A DNA stretch of 64,000 nt from Protula sp. h YS-2021 (taxonomy: Eukaryota; Annelida; Polychaeta; Sabellida; Serpulidae), in NCBI GenBank assembly GCA_949752745.1, contig CATKHT010000145.1:1-64000 (forward strand), read 5' to 3'. Positions 22,945 through 33,819 of this stretch are shown piece by piece. A program made the translations under genes and the position numbers. The notes under the pieces are model-generated. The model was not told where the DNA came from, did no database searches, and worked only from the letters and a program-made list of their open reading frames with translations. Positions within the stretch are counted from its first letter, which is position 1; each line of letters opens with the position of its first letter.

Positions 22945-23170
22945 TTCATCCTGGAAAATCTGGGTTTTCTCATAAATTTGGAAAAGTCAATTATAAATCC
23001 GTTCAGATAATCGAGTATTTGAGGTTTCTCGTAGATTCACAACGAATATAAATATCCTTCCCCGAGGACAGAATGAAATCGGTTATACAGGAATGTCTGG
23101 GTGTGTTGTCCGAAAAGACAATAAGAGTCAGGAAACTTGCGAATTTGACAGGGAAGCTTACATCCTGCCT
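22945..23170 (+). pseudogene. DIRS reverse transcriptase, C-terminal part after the LINE insertion
   Basis: The frame resumes with ILENLGFLINLEKS, shifts by one base near 22985, continues IEYLRFLVDSQRI, has a stop, and ends with a thumb region LPEDRM-like (FPEDRMKSVIQECLGVL, RVRKLANLTGKL). It joins exactly in frame to 20095 if the LINE and one TGATT copy are removed. Confidence 0.75.
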
Positions 23171-23499
23171 CAACTTTGCTGTTAAATTTAGCGACAGAGC
23201 TGTGGGAGTTTTGTCTCGTGAGGGGGAAATTAGGTGACAGGGGTCTATCTTCCGGGGACCGAGAATCAGGTAGCAGACAAATTATCGAGAAATGGGACGG
23301 ACTGGAGCGACTGGATGCTAGACAGAACAATATTTCTAAAAATTACGGAAATAATAGGTCGCCCAGAGACTGATCTGTTTGCAATCCGAAACTTCAACCT
23401 CAGCCCATGGCTGTGCAGAATTCGATGAGACTGGCGGTCTGGAAGTTGTCAGGAGACGTATCTCTCAGACAGGCTTTTCTAAGGAAGCAACGGATTTGT

Positions 23500-24340
23500 A
23501 CATGGACAAACGGCGAGGGGGTACAAAAAGCGCTTACGAGTCCGCTGGCGAAAATGGGGTAGCTGGGCTCGCGCACGATCGATTAATCCTGTTCAAGCAA
23601 CTGTAGTGCAGATGGGGAACTTCCTAAGTACGATACATAGAGAAGGAAGGGCTTATAGTATTATCAATGGCTGCAGATCGGCTATTTCTGCCCTACACCC
23701 TCCTATGGATTAGCTACCGGTAGGCGAAAATGCCGAAATTCGAGCGATAATGGCCGGTATTTTCAACCGAGACCCCCCAAAACCGAAATACTCTAGTGTT
23801 TGGAGCGTGGAAAGGGTGCTAATGTACAGACGGGTCACGAGGGCTAATTCAGGGCTCGTATCAAGGGATTTTAGGTAAAATTGGCTATGTTGGGGACTCT
23901 CACCACAGCCGGAAGGTAGTCGATTTAAGTCTTTTGGACACACAATACATGGCTGATCAGGGGGATAAAATGTTGTTTTTTATAAGCGAATTATCGAAAA
24001 CTAGAAGAATTGGTCAGATCCGTTAGCATGTTTGAACGAATATCTGAGCACAATGCGGAAAATGAGGCCGTTGGGGGGGGAGGGGGATGCAGGCTGTTTT
24101 TGTCGTCCGTCAGCCGTACCAACCGGTTAACCCATGCACAATTGCTGGCTGGCTCAAGCAACTCTTGGGTAAAGCTGGAATTGACAGGGACGTGTGGGCA
24201 GCCCACTCTACCTGGGGAGCTGGTACTTCAGAAGTGACAGATTTGGGGGTGTCAGGGGATTGCATTCTAAATACAGCGTGCTCGAAAAAGTGGGCACTTT
24301 TAGAAAATTCTGCAGGTAACCGGTGGTACACAGTTCCGGG
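23500..24340 (+). pseudogene. DIRS tyrosine recombinase remnant
   Basis: Shifted frames preserve an N-terminal segment (INPVQATVVQMGNFLSTIHREGR, SAISALHP) near 23580-23705 and a C-terminal catalytic segment (GWLKQLLGKAGIDRDVWAAHS..GAGTS) near 24145-24230, followed by a W-Y pair near 24320. In active relatives the last conserved box reads HSTRG. Here it is HSTWG, so the catalytic arginine is lost. Stops at 23713, 23875, 23950 and elsewhere confirm decay. Confidence 0.65.
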
Positions 24341-25270
24341 AGGGACAAATTTGTTAAGTCTGTCTTATCGTGATCGTAAGAGAGCTCTGCACATGCAGTT
24401 ATTAAATCTACACTGGTATTCGTGATAAAATTGGTAATTTTATGAGGCGCCGAAGGCCCCGTAATGAAATTGTGATTTCATAAGGAAATAGTGTAGATTT
24501 AATAAATCCCACCTCACCCGCCCTGGGATTAAGTTGAGAACAACTTTCGGGTGAAACGGTTTCCTTATAAAATCAAATGTCAAACGAATAGTATAGTCTT
24601 TAGTTAGAATCCGAGTGTGGGATATATATTTGCATATGACAGAACTGAAGGGTAGCTTTTAAAATGTCATAGGTATGGTGTCAATAATATAAAATACTGG
24701 TACAAGGCATTCTTGACAAGGAGCATACATACTAATGATTTCGGTTTGTTTACTGACCAATTTACAACCCGTACACGCCGACCTACAAGCAGTCGGGCTC
24801 TGGGTACGATACAAGACAGCTTTCGCGGTCGCTCAAGGGGTGAACGGTCCTACAGAAGGAATTAGCATGTGCACAGGACAGGGATATGTCCGTGTACAGG
24901 GATAGTTGCACAGTGACACTGAGTTTCGAACATTGGATATGTAAATACGGCCATCGGACGGTATATATGCTCGTACGGTAGGTGATGGATTAGTGACGCT
25001 CGATTTTGAACTGTTTGGATATCATTATAATTCGATTTTGAAGGAGTAGTGGGCTGGAATAAAACGGTATCAAATTTTCTCTACTTGGTGTTATTTCAAA
25101 GCCATTCCGGAAAAAGAAGTGGCTACGAAGTATGGCTGGTTACCGTGCAAAGCCCGGAAAATGCAGTTATTAAATTTACACGGTTTCTTTATAAAATCTC
25201 AATTTCATTACGGCCCCTCATAAAATTCCCAAATTATGGCGCACAATTGTTATGGTCAAATAAATAGGTT

Positions 25271-25745
25271 GTACTGAGAAACATAGATGTTTTCTTTGAA
25301 AAACATAGATGTTTTCTTTACATCAGGATATAGAATCCTCATTATCGCCCACAACAATGAATCTACAGTTGCAAACCCATCCTTTACTCAAGTTTGGTAG
25401 TTTGATCGAGGTCGAACATAATGCGCCAGGATACTTCTCAGAGTGCTTTTAAAGAAAATGCTTGCCAGTCCGAACCTCGGTGTCCTGGAACCTGCGCTGA
25501 AAGATCCACGACCTCAAAAACTGAGATCGATGCCCATTTTGTATTACAGGAACTGTGACCCTTTCTGACCTAGAAAGGCAGAAAGGGTCCACTGGGACTC
25601 AGTACGAATTGGTTTATAAGCCAATTCGCACTTTGACTTTTGCCGAAAAGTTTTTGCGCTTCCGATGAATTCAGTTGAGATAAGGATATAAAGAAATGAT
25701 ACATTTCTTGATATTTTTTGCTCCACGTACGAAACGCATTTCCTT
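25271..25745. repeat. Short direct repeat and MITE fragment, no gene
   Basis: GAAAACATAGATGTTTTC-like text occurs twice at 25279-25322. At 25590-25720 lies part of the palindromic MITE family: AGCCAATTCGCACTTTGACTTTTGCC, in short form, with an inverted start (ACGAATTGG) just before it. No coding region is seen. Confidence 0.45.
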
Positions 25746-27720
25746 AAGAAAAGGATAGGGACAAACTCGAAAGAGGATAATAAACCATGGATGTCCAAGG
25801 GGCTATTAAATGCTTGTAAAAAGAAAACTCAACTGTTTGTGAGTTAGAGGGGACAGATCTTGAAGAAAAATATAAAAGGTATAAAAATAAACTGACCTCT
25901 ATCTTACGCTTCTGTGAAAAAAATACTATGATTCTTCATTGGAACAAAATGGTAGTAGTATCAAAACAACTTGTAATATATTAAACACAGATAAAATAAA
26001 AAGATGAAGGTTCTGTTCATATCCCAAATGAATTCATAGATGGTAACAATTTAGAAATTAAACCGCGAAGGTAGTACCACTATTTAAAGCAGGCGAAAGA
26101 AATAGCTTCAATAATTACAGACCAGTGTCTTTATTGTGTCAGTTTTCAAAAGTTGTAGAAAAACTACTTGATAAAAGATTGCAATTGTTTATTGACAAGG
26201 ATAACTTATTGACCGACAACCAGTACGGGTTTAGGTCTAACTGTTCAACGTCTCTAGCTCTAATGCAACTAACTGAAGAAGTAAGCTCATCTACTGATGA
26301 AAAAATGTTACCGTAGGGGTGTTCATCGACTTGAAAAAAGCGTTCGATACCATCGATCACAATTTACTTTTTCAAAAATTGGAACACTATGACAAAAGGG
26401 GAAAGGCCAGTGACTGGGTCAGGAGTTACCTAGATGGGAGAGAGCAATTGTTCAGGTTGATGAACAGCGGTCTGACTTTCTTACAATCAAGTGTGGTGTT
26501 CCTCAAGGCTCTGTTTTTGGGCCAAAATTATTCATTATTTATATTAATGACATTTGTATTGTATCGAATATGTTAAAATTTGTGCTATTCGCTGATGATG
26601 CGAATATTTTTAGAAGCGGTAAGGACATCCAGAATTTGTGTAACGAGATAAGCAGTGAACTAAACAAATACAAGTTGTCAATGAATGTTTTGAAAACTAA
26701 TTTTATGATTTTAAGAACACTCAAAATTTCAGGGTAACTATAAATAGTAATGACATTGAGAGAGTTTATGTCACAAAATTTTTGGGATTGTTAATTGATG
26801 ACAAATTGAAATCGAACTCACAAATTGAAAAAGTTAAATCTAAGATTTACAAATGTCTTTCAGTACTTTATAAAGCTAGACATCTGTTAGAATTTAGTGG
26901 TTTTCGTATCTCATATATATCACTATTTCTACCCTACTTGAATTATTGTTCCGAAGTGTGGGGAAACAGCTACAAATCTAGACTGTGTCCATTAAATATT
27001 CTACAAAAAAAGGCTATTCGTGTTGTTTTTAATGTAAGTAAACATGTGAACATACAAATGCACTGTTCACAATTGCTTGTAATAATATTTTTCGTGCTTT
27101 TTTTCAATTTACATAGAAGATGTAGTATATCATTCGAAATGGAATTACGTAATATTAGACAATATCATGAAGTTATGGAAGTATATATTAAAAGTACATA
27201 CAGAAGGTTACACGAATAAGAAAATACAATTCTACGATCATTATGCACCAGTGATATCATGAAAAAATCTAATTTAATGCGCAAACGGTACAAAGTGTCG
27301 TATAAAGTTGATGTATAGTAAATATGTTGATAGTGTATCTTTCACTGAAAGGCATCATGAAGATTCAAAATATGAACCTAAAACAGAGCAATAAATAAAA
27401 AATAAATACAAACTGAGTTGAAAGTTATGAAATTCCTAGATTTAATCAAATGTAAAACGGTTTAGGGCATACAATATCACGCTACCGCACACTCTTCAAA
27501 AGTGTTTTACTCTTGGTCGTGTGAACTCAAACTATTATACTAGGCAATGGTGCAAGTTCATGGCCCAATATAAGTGTACTTCTCAAAGCATATTGTATAA
27601 CTAATGTCGGGCCACAAATTAGGAATGCGCTACCTGAAATGTAACAAAATGTCGAAGCAAATTCAGTTTAAGAAGAGATATTTGCACAGTGTATTACACA
27701 AATATGAATGCTGTTAGTCA
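25745..27720 (+). mobile_element. Non-LTR retrotransposon remnant (LINE-I), jockey/CR1-type reverse transcriptase
   Basis: The order is PWMSKGLLNACKKK (linker before RT) near 25784; NNYRPVSLLCQFSKVVEKLL and NQYGFRSNCST near 26110-26260; motif A FIDLKKAFDTIDH at 26319; motif B CGVPQGSVFGPKLF near 26493; motif C FADDANIF near 26588; and a thumb with FLGLLIDDKL and YCSEVWGNSY. Frameshifts at about 26060, 26315 and 26475 break it. It is interrupted at 27059-27405 by LINE-II and resumes with ELKVMKFLDLIK, NSNYYTRQWCKF and VGPQIRNALPEM. Both catalytic motifs are present but the frame is dead. Confidence 0.8.
27059..27405 (+). mobile_element. LINE-II 3' end nested in LINE-I
   Basis: This 347-bp block is about 90 percent similar to 46185-46515. 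It begins near TTGCTTGTAATAATATTTTTCG, encodes RRCSISFEMELRNIRQYHEV in a shifted frame, and ends CAATAAATAAAAAATAA. ATACAAA at 27052-27058 and 27406-27412 flank it. Excising it joins LINE-I in frame (NIQ|TELKVMKF). So it is a short 5'-truncated insertion and not part of LINE-I. Confidence 0.8.
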
Positions 27721-27959
27721 TGTTATTACTACAGAACTATACATTGTCCATAAACCCTTCGCTCGTACAAGGTATTAGCTTAATGTGAATGTTGTATGTC
27801 GCGTTTTCGCATAATCGTTAATTGATGACTTGGAACTTATGTGATTAATTGGTACAGATTATGTAATTCTAAAATTGCACAAAAGTCCACGTGTATATTT
27901 TTCTGCAGAATATATTATAATTTTTTTAAGAATGCTGCACAAAAAAAAAACACATTATA

Positions 27960-28300
27960 AATTTTTGAAGAATAAACATGGCTGACGAAACTATATTGGC
28001 GCTTTTAAAAAAAAAGTCATGATTTCTACCAGCCCTGTCATTTAGCATCATGTTTTAACCAGAACTTACAACACAACTACACAAAGAGACACTTTTATCT
28101 TTAATTCGTAAATATCAAACAAAATTTTCATTTCATTTCATGTCTCAAATGTTTTCAGCGGCCATTTTCATCTAGCCCGAGCCTGCTTTCTTTCACCTGA
28201 AAGTCAAATACGATTTATACATTCTGCAGAAATTTATAATGCACAAAAAAATTTTAAGAATGTATAAAACGTTATTTGACTCAGAAAGAAGCGCACCCTA
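27960..28300. repeat. Dispersed repeat shared with 60464-60720
   Basis: CATGTTTTAACCAGAACTTA, ACTACACAAAGAGA(C/T)ACTTTTATC, TTTTCAGC(G/C)(G/A)CCATTTTCAT and CATTCTG(C/T)AGAAATTTATAATG are shared in the same order with 60464-60720. It is non-coding. A MITE follows immediately. Confidence 0.65.
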
Positions 28301-28312
28301 AAGGGACTGAAT

Positions 28313-28672
28313 GAGCCAAATCACACTTTGGGCGTTCCCAATAAAAATGAGCAAAAATTTCTGAGTTTCGAATAAAAATAACCGGGTAGAAAATGAAAGA
28401 AATGATAGAGAGATTTCGCCTAAACATCAAATTTCTCTTGCATCAAACGGCAAACGGGTTTTTAACAACCCGTATGTTATTTTAAAATTTAATTGAAAGT
28501 TTTTACAAATAGTTTCAATTTCTTTTATTTCAATGTATGAGCTGTTTTTGCGATATTTCTTCTATATCTTTCTATCATTTCTTTAATTTTTTAACCCGGA
28601 TCTCTCGCAGTCGAAACTCAAAATTCTTAGGCATTTTTTTTCGAAACATCCAAAGTGTGATTTGGCTTACTG
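28313..28672. mobile_element. Palindromic MITE, ~360 bp, long imperfect inverted repeats
   Basis: GAGCCAAATCACACTTTGG at 28313 is inverted at about 28650-28672 (CCAAAGTGTGATTTGGCTTA). Inside, TCTGAGTTTCGA, AACCGGG and AAAGAAATGATAGA are mirrored by TCGAAACTCA, CCCGG and TCTATCATTTCTTT. The complementarity extends for ~120-150 bp per arm. No coding sequence. The next block (28690-28905) is a half copy ending GAAAGTGCGAATTGGCTCA. Confidence 0.7.
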
Positions 28673-28689
28673 AGTTTTCAAAAGACCAT

Positions 28690-28905
28690 ACAATGTCTTT
28701 ATAAATATGAAAGTGTGCATATTGAAATAAAATTAGAATTTTGGTGTTTTCCCCCTACCATTTCTTTATAATTTACTCGTATCCCAAAAAATTTGTAGTG
28801 GAAACAACACCTGCACCGAAAAGACCTGAAAGTGCGAATTGGCTCATTGGGATATAGTCCCAGGTGACTCCCACCTCCACGGAGGAGATGATGGACTAGG
28901 GTCAC
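28690..28905. repeat. Half copy of the palindromic MITE
   Basis: AAAGACCATACAATG(T)CTTTATAAA, GAAAATTAGAATTTTG-like text, CATTTCTTTATAATTTA and GAAACAACACCT(G/C)(C/T)ACCG match 60050-60215 in order, ending with GAAAGTGCGAATTGGCT(C/T)AT. The left arm is missing here. Confidence 0.6.
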
Positions 28906-30640
28906 TCGGGACTAATTGGGATAATGAAACTCGCAAGTTTGACCAGTGAGTTTGTCAAAATGGTATTTGGTTTTGACGTTAAATACATTCGAAGTGTAAC
29001 TAGAGCGCCTTATTCTGTTTTGATCACTTGATCTAAGCCTGTCTCTGACCCGTTCGAGGACGAAAGTTTTGTTTCGAGTATGCCCCTATTATCACTTACC
29101 CTATTCTTTTGCTTCTGGCTTTTTTTAGAACAAGGCAAGAGAACAAATTTGTAACATCTTCCGGTGCCGTGTGTCAATAAACAAACTGCAAATTGAACAG
29201 TAATTTACTGCTACTAGTCACATATTTACATTTTCTGCTTGGCTTAAAAAAGAGCAAAATTTTGCAGACTGGTTAAAACTTTGGGCAAATACCCTCAATG
29301 CAATAGTTGTAATATTTCATTGTGGACAACGAGAAAGTATAATAATTTGGTGCCGATTTTAAAAATACTATTTGTTTTCTGTACATTGCTTTCCATTGGC
29401 AGACTCGTAATGTATTTAAGTCCTCAATAATCGAGCAAAAATATTGAAGACTGAAGAAATGATAATTTTGTTTCACCATATGTCAGTTGTTCATCATTAC
29501 ACTCTTTATCTTCCAACCCGATTATTGCACTGATGTTTTGCAATTAAAGAAAAAGAAGTTTGTGTGTTTGATCCTGATTAATTCACCTTGGATTAGTTGT
29601 TTTCTTCTGTGAAAAAACCTTGATCTAGCCTTTCCCCTCGCAAAGAGTTTTTTTTATCAATTTTTATCAACATTTTAATTGATCGCATAACTGTTTCTCA
29701 ATTTTGTTCCATAACATCAATGATGTGTCATTAATTTTTAACTCAAATCAAAATTTACTGATTGAAATTCAAATTAAAATATGAATTTAGATAGATAGTG
29801 GTACAGATGATAATCAATTGAGTCAAAATGTTTTCAATCCCTTAATGGTTATTTAAAAAGCGATCCAAAACAGTTGATTTAACAATAACAGATTGGTTGA
29901 ACGACAATTGATCGAAATAGGCAGGGTACGACAACTTCTCTAACTTGATAAAACCGAATTTTTATAAATAAACAAAAATTTAATTCACCCAGCAGCTGTG
30001 TTCATTTGGGACTAACAGGGCTTTCCGTGGCATTGAAATAAATAGACGATTTAAAATTGTCCAAAACACAATAAAATTTTGAAGTCGATCTGCTCAGAGG
30101 GATATGAAATGAATGCAAACGTGGCAGATAAATAAAGGGATTACAACCCCTGTAGCTCCGACAGGTTAAAAAACAGCCCTTAGCATTTACAGGTACTTGT
30201 GGGATTTTCTTTCGTTTCGCACAATAAATTCTGTGACCAAATGATCACGAATTAACTCCGGATTAGAAAAAATCCCAAGTATTTAAAAATATTAAAATCA
30301 GACTTCAAAAAATGTTATCTTGTAGTGCCATCGATCTGGTTTGAAAGTTAAGAGAAGTGAAAAATTACATTAATTAATGTTGTGTTGGCAAAAGATTATT
30401 ATTTTTATGAATTCTATGTCGCCGCCAAGGTTGCCATGTCCCATAAATATGTCGTTGGTGTAGTACAGGTGTAGTGCTGGTGCACTGGTGATTGTTGGCG
30501 TAGTGTTTCACAAGCATTTGTTCTTTGCTGTAGGCCAAAATTTGGCAACATTGAGCATTGGTAATAATGCCAAACAAAGTTCACTCACAATATTGGTTGA
30601 ATAAGGATTTCGCGGTATATTTCTGGCTACTGTTTTATAA
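28906..30640. other. No gene recognised
   Basis: 1.7 kb of AT-rich sequence. Frames of 67-68 residues occur but show no family motif. Some text suggests old repeats, but I cannot pair it with another copy in the window. Confidence 0.4.
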
Positions 30641-30734
30641 GCCGCCTTAGGTCTGATTTTTAATCAACCTTGACCAAGTGGTCGGGGGTGACAGAGGCCC
30701 CAAACATAAAAAAATCGCTAAGTTGATTTTAAGT

Positions 30735-30840
30735 ATGGAAATTCTCTTGGTGTTTGAGATAAAAGAAATGGAATTCTTTTGGTGTGTGAAATAAGGAAAT
30801 GGAATTCTCGTGGTGTTGAAATAAACGAAATGGAATTTAC
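30735..30840. repeat. Tandem repeat, ~38-bp unit, three copies
   Basis: ATGGAATTCTCTTGGTGTTTGAGATAAAAGAA-type units recur three times, with (T)GGAATTC, TGGTGT and (G)AAATAA conserved. The copies differ by small indels. Confidence 0.7.
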
Positions 30841-32580
30841 TCTTTGGATGAGTTGATGTTCTTAACAAGTAAAAGTATTTGTCATGATTTATTATGTAAG
30901 CCAGATGGAATAATGACGTCTGCGAAAGAATTTGTTTCGTATGTTGAGATAAGTAATTAAGCGTTAAGAAGACGTGTAAATAAAATAAATAAATCAATAG
31001 CCAAATAAATAAATGGATAAAGAAACTGAGCAAAATTTAAATGTGCTCGTGCTGTGTTCCGCGCTAGGTTTGCGGAATCCTACCGTTTTACTCGCCAGTG
31101 TTATCAATGCCATACCTGTATTAAGAGTTTCTCCAACTCATGATCAAGCGTTTTCCTCGCTGGTGTCTTCCGTACTAGCCATAATTAGCCGTAAAATTAT
31201 GTGTTGTGACTGTGTGACGGTATGTGCTGTGACTGCCTGACTTATGTGCCGTGACTTCGTCTATTATACGCCATCAGAAAGTGTACCATTTATGTCACCA
31301 TTAGGTTACAATGTCGTTTGTAAGTGACATCGTACTATAGAGGTAAAATATTTGCTATGGTAAAATCGGTTATGACGGGATGATTTGATTATATTGTTTT
31401 AAATAACTGGCAAATAAAATTAAGAAAAAAATAAGTGGTAATTATTTATAAGTGATAATTATTTATCACACTGTTTCACAAGAAAATTGTTTTACCAAAT
31501 CAACATATAATTATAGAACGAAAAAAGTTTGAAGAAAATAGATCATCCGTCGTACCTTGTCCATTACGATCAATTGTCTTTAGCTTGATGTCGGCTTTAA
31601 AAAAAGTATCTAGGATCCGTTTTTTTTTTCTTCAAAATATATCTCCTACATGCAGGTTACTCACAAATTTTATTGGAGAGGTGCAAGATTAGAGCTGTCC
31701 TGAAAATTACATTTTTTAGATGCGCAAAGATTTTCCAAATGCTAGCCTTTGAAACTCATCAGTACTCAATTTTTAATTGCTTCACCACTTTTTCTGATAC
31801 AAAAAGCGTTTGATACTTATTATCTAAAATCTGTCCCTGGCATAAAAATCGATAGCATAACTCAATTGAGGAACTAGATGAGCTTACATAAAACTGCTAC
31901 AATCGTCGTTTCGCACTTCCTCACTTCCTCCAGGTTTCTCTGTGTCTAAGCACCCCTTATAACTGAACACGAGCAGTCGAGTTAATTGCATTGCTGAAGT
32001 CACCCAGGGGATCAATTGCTGATGCTCAGCCAGAACTCTTTTTGTGATGCGCCCATAAACAATGGGGTATTTAAACCATATGCAAAGGTAAGCATGTCTC
32101 TGTGTACATAATGTAAAAACGACACATGCCGGCACCTGAGATAGGGTGGTCAAAGGCACTAACAATTGACTGTGTTTTGTGAGACGGTCTGGCCAAGTGT
32201 TTTTCTTAAAGTAGTCAACAACTAAAACACGTTCATTGTTGCTGACTGATCAGAAATTTAATGAGTTGGGCAAAATGACTTCCACAAAAAAAAAAGAAAA
32301 ATCTTGACAATTCCTGAAAAACTTGTCATAAGTTTTGAAAGAAACAACATTGAAAAGTCAAAGAGAAACAAGCTGGACTATCTAAAAATAGTCTTGAAGA
32401 CTATAGACAGCTCTTATTTGAAGGGCAGAAATTACTTGGTTTCAATAAGCAGCTGATTGCAAATGTGAATTAATAGGTATACTAGTCATCAATTGTGTTT
32501 TTAACCTTTGTTTTGAAAAATTTCCGCGAAAGTACGATACTAATAACAATCTCTATTTAATTAACACCCCCGCATAATGA
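30841..32580. other. No gene recognised
   Basis: A 75-residue plus frame (31013-31240) and a 93-residue minus frame (31884-32165) have balanced composition but match no domain I know and have no splice-site support. I leave them uncalled. Confidence 0.4.
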
Positions 32581-32630
32581 ACATTTTTCCCGGTCCCAAA
32601 AGTGTTCACTAAACAGAGGTTTTACTGTAT
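32581..32630 (-). repeat. Terminal inverted repeat fragment of a pogo/Tigger-like element
   Basis: Read on the minus strand the end is TACAGTAAAACCTCTGTTTA, then GTGAACACTTTTGGGACCGGG. CAGT.AAACCTC followed by ACACTTTTGGGACC is the usual start of pogo/Tigger-type mariner elements. No partner end is found nearby, so it is a solo or truncated copy. Flanking TA fits the family. Confidence 0.5.
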
Positions 32631-32693
32631 ATATATTAAATGCTTCAAGTTTTATGTGGTTTTTAAAAATAATACGTTTACATATACAATATA

Positions 32694-32860
32694 TGTGTTA
32701 CAGGCAGCTTAAGGAAGTTTACATAGTCAGTGAAAACTTCCGAAAATTTGTAAACTTTCTGACTCAGCCGGGAAGTTTGTAAAGTGCCTGAAATATTTCC
32801 GAAACTTTATAAACTTTCTGATGTGATGGCTTGAAAACTTGACAGTTTGCCTGAAATTTC
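32694..32860. repeat. Solo arm related to the foldback element at 3786
   Basis: GTGTTACAGGCAG at the left edge and GACAGTTTGCCTGAAATTTC at the right edge match the arm of the foldback element, including nested inverted units (GAAGTTTACA / TGTAAACTTTC). The internal unit differs in sequence, so this is a diverged subfamily. No second arm is found within 2 kb. Confidence 0.6.
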
Positions 32861-33129
32861 ATGTAATTTCATGTCATGTCACTTCATGGTCATAAGTAAA
32901 AACTTCTCATTTCTGACCAAAATTGCGATCATTAAACATAATAACAACTCTCCAGCCTTTCATGTCCATGTTTTGAATGGAATCAAATGCGTAGTTACCA
33001 AAATCTGCGTTGTCGTTACTTTTCAGATTACACCGAGAAGAATAAAATATTAAGTTGTCCATGGATTTATGACAAATAATTATAAACGATACTTTCTTTA
33101 ATTGTGATTTCAATAACAAATTGATTTTT

Positions 33130-33260
33130 CACCATCTTTTCTGCCAATATTTTGCTATTTCAGAAAACCTACAAGCCAGGTAGTTACTCAAATCCGCGAA
33201 CTTTAACCAAAATTTGAAAACAGTAAGACTATATCTTTGGCGTCAGTTAAAATTTTACTA
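33130..33260. repeat. Monomer of the ~150-bp satellite
   Basis: CTGCCAATATTTTGC, CCTACAAGCCAGGTAGTTAC, AAAATTTGAAAACAGTAAGA and GGCGTCAGTTAAAATTTTAC follow the order of the array at 5330. It leads straight into the 17-bp minisatellite. Confidence 0.6.
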
Positions 33261-33283
33261 AACTATTTCACTGATATCGTTGC

Positions 33284-33487
33284 CAGTATCATTGGTCAGC
33301 CGGTATCACTGGTTATCCAGTATCACTGGTTACCCAGTATCATTGGTCATCTAGAATCATTGGTCACCAAGTATCAATGGTCACCCAGCATCATCTGTCT
33401 TGCAGTATCATTGGTCATCCATAATCATTCGTAATCCAGCATCAATGGTCATCCAGCATCGTTGGTCACTCAGTATTATTGGTTATA
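33284..33487. repeat. Minisatellite, 17-bp unit, 12 copies
   Basis: The unit is CAGTATCATTGGTCATC with substitutions but no length change over twelve copies (for example CGGTATCACTGGTTATC and CAGCATCAATGGTCATC). It sits just after a satellite monomer. Confidence 0.9.
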
Positions 33488-33819
33488 AAATTCATTTTCT
33501 GCCTGATTTCGGAAATTTCCTATCACCTGTTTCTTCGAATGCGACATTTTTCTAAATAAGCAATGCATTGTTTACCTCCCTTCTTAAATACGCTCAAGTC
33601 GCCCTCTGTCAATGCAAATACGGCCATTGACTGGTTAAAACATTACATTACTAAAATCTATATTGCGTGTCTTGTTCATATACAACTTTGGGCTCTTCAA
33701 AGCTTCTGCCACGCAGCTACTGAATAAAAAGAATGTCCAGAGACATTGTGACCAGCCGTGATCTAGTGCAGTATCAATAGGCTTGTATGGCTGCCAAACA
33801 GTAGGAGTCCTATAAAAAA

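Larger units (their letters stand above)
18376..25270 (+). mobile_element. DIRS-order retrotransposon with tyrosine recombinase, split by a LINE
   Basis: The parts are in the expected order. ORF1 lies at 18376-19160, with an N-terminal basic and Ser/Asp-rich segment and a frameshift at a G-tract near 18537-18549. Reverse transcriptase lies at 19570-20095 and continues at 22945-23170. Tyrosine recombinase remains lie at about 23500-24330. An inverted-repeat region follows: 24385-24510 is internally palindromic (TTATTAAATCTACAC / GTGTAGATTTAATAA) and a diverged inverted copy lies at 25157-25250. Such inverted repeats are characteristic of DIRS elements, which replicate through a circular intermediate. 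Several frameshifts and stops make it inactive. 24540-25150 has no other recognisable content. Confidence 0.85.

Noticed and set aside
27059..27405. Chimeric LINE produced by template switching
   Set aside because: A 7-bp ATACAAA duplication flanks the block and its removal restores the host frame, so a simple insertion explains it.
31013..31240. 75-residue plus-strand frame starting MDKETEQNLN
   Set aside because: Balanced composition but no known domain, no splice context and no second support; kept as unassigned.
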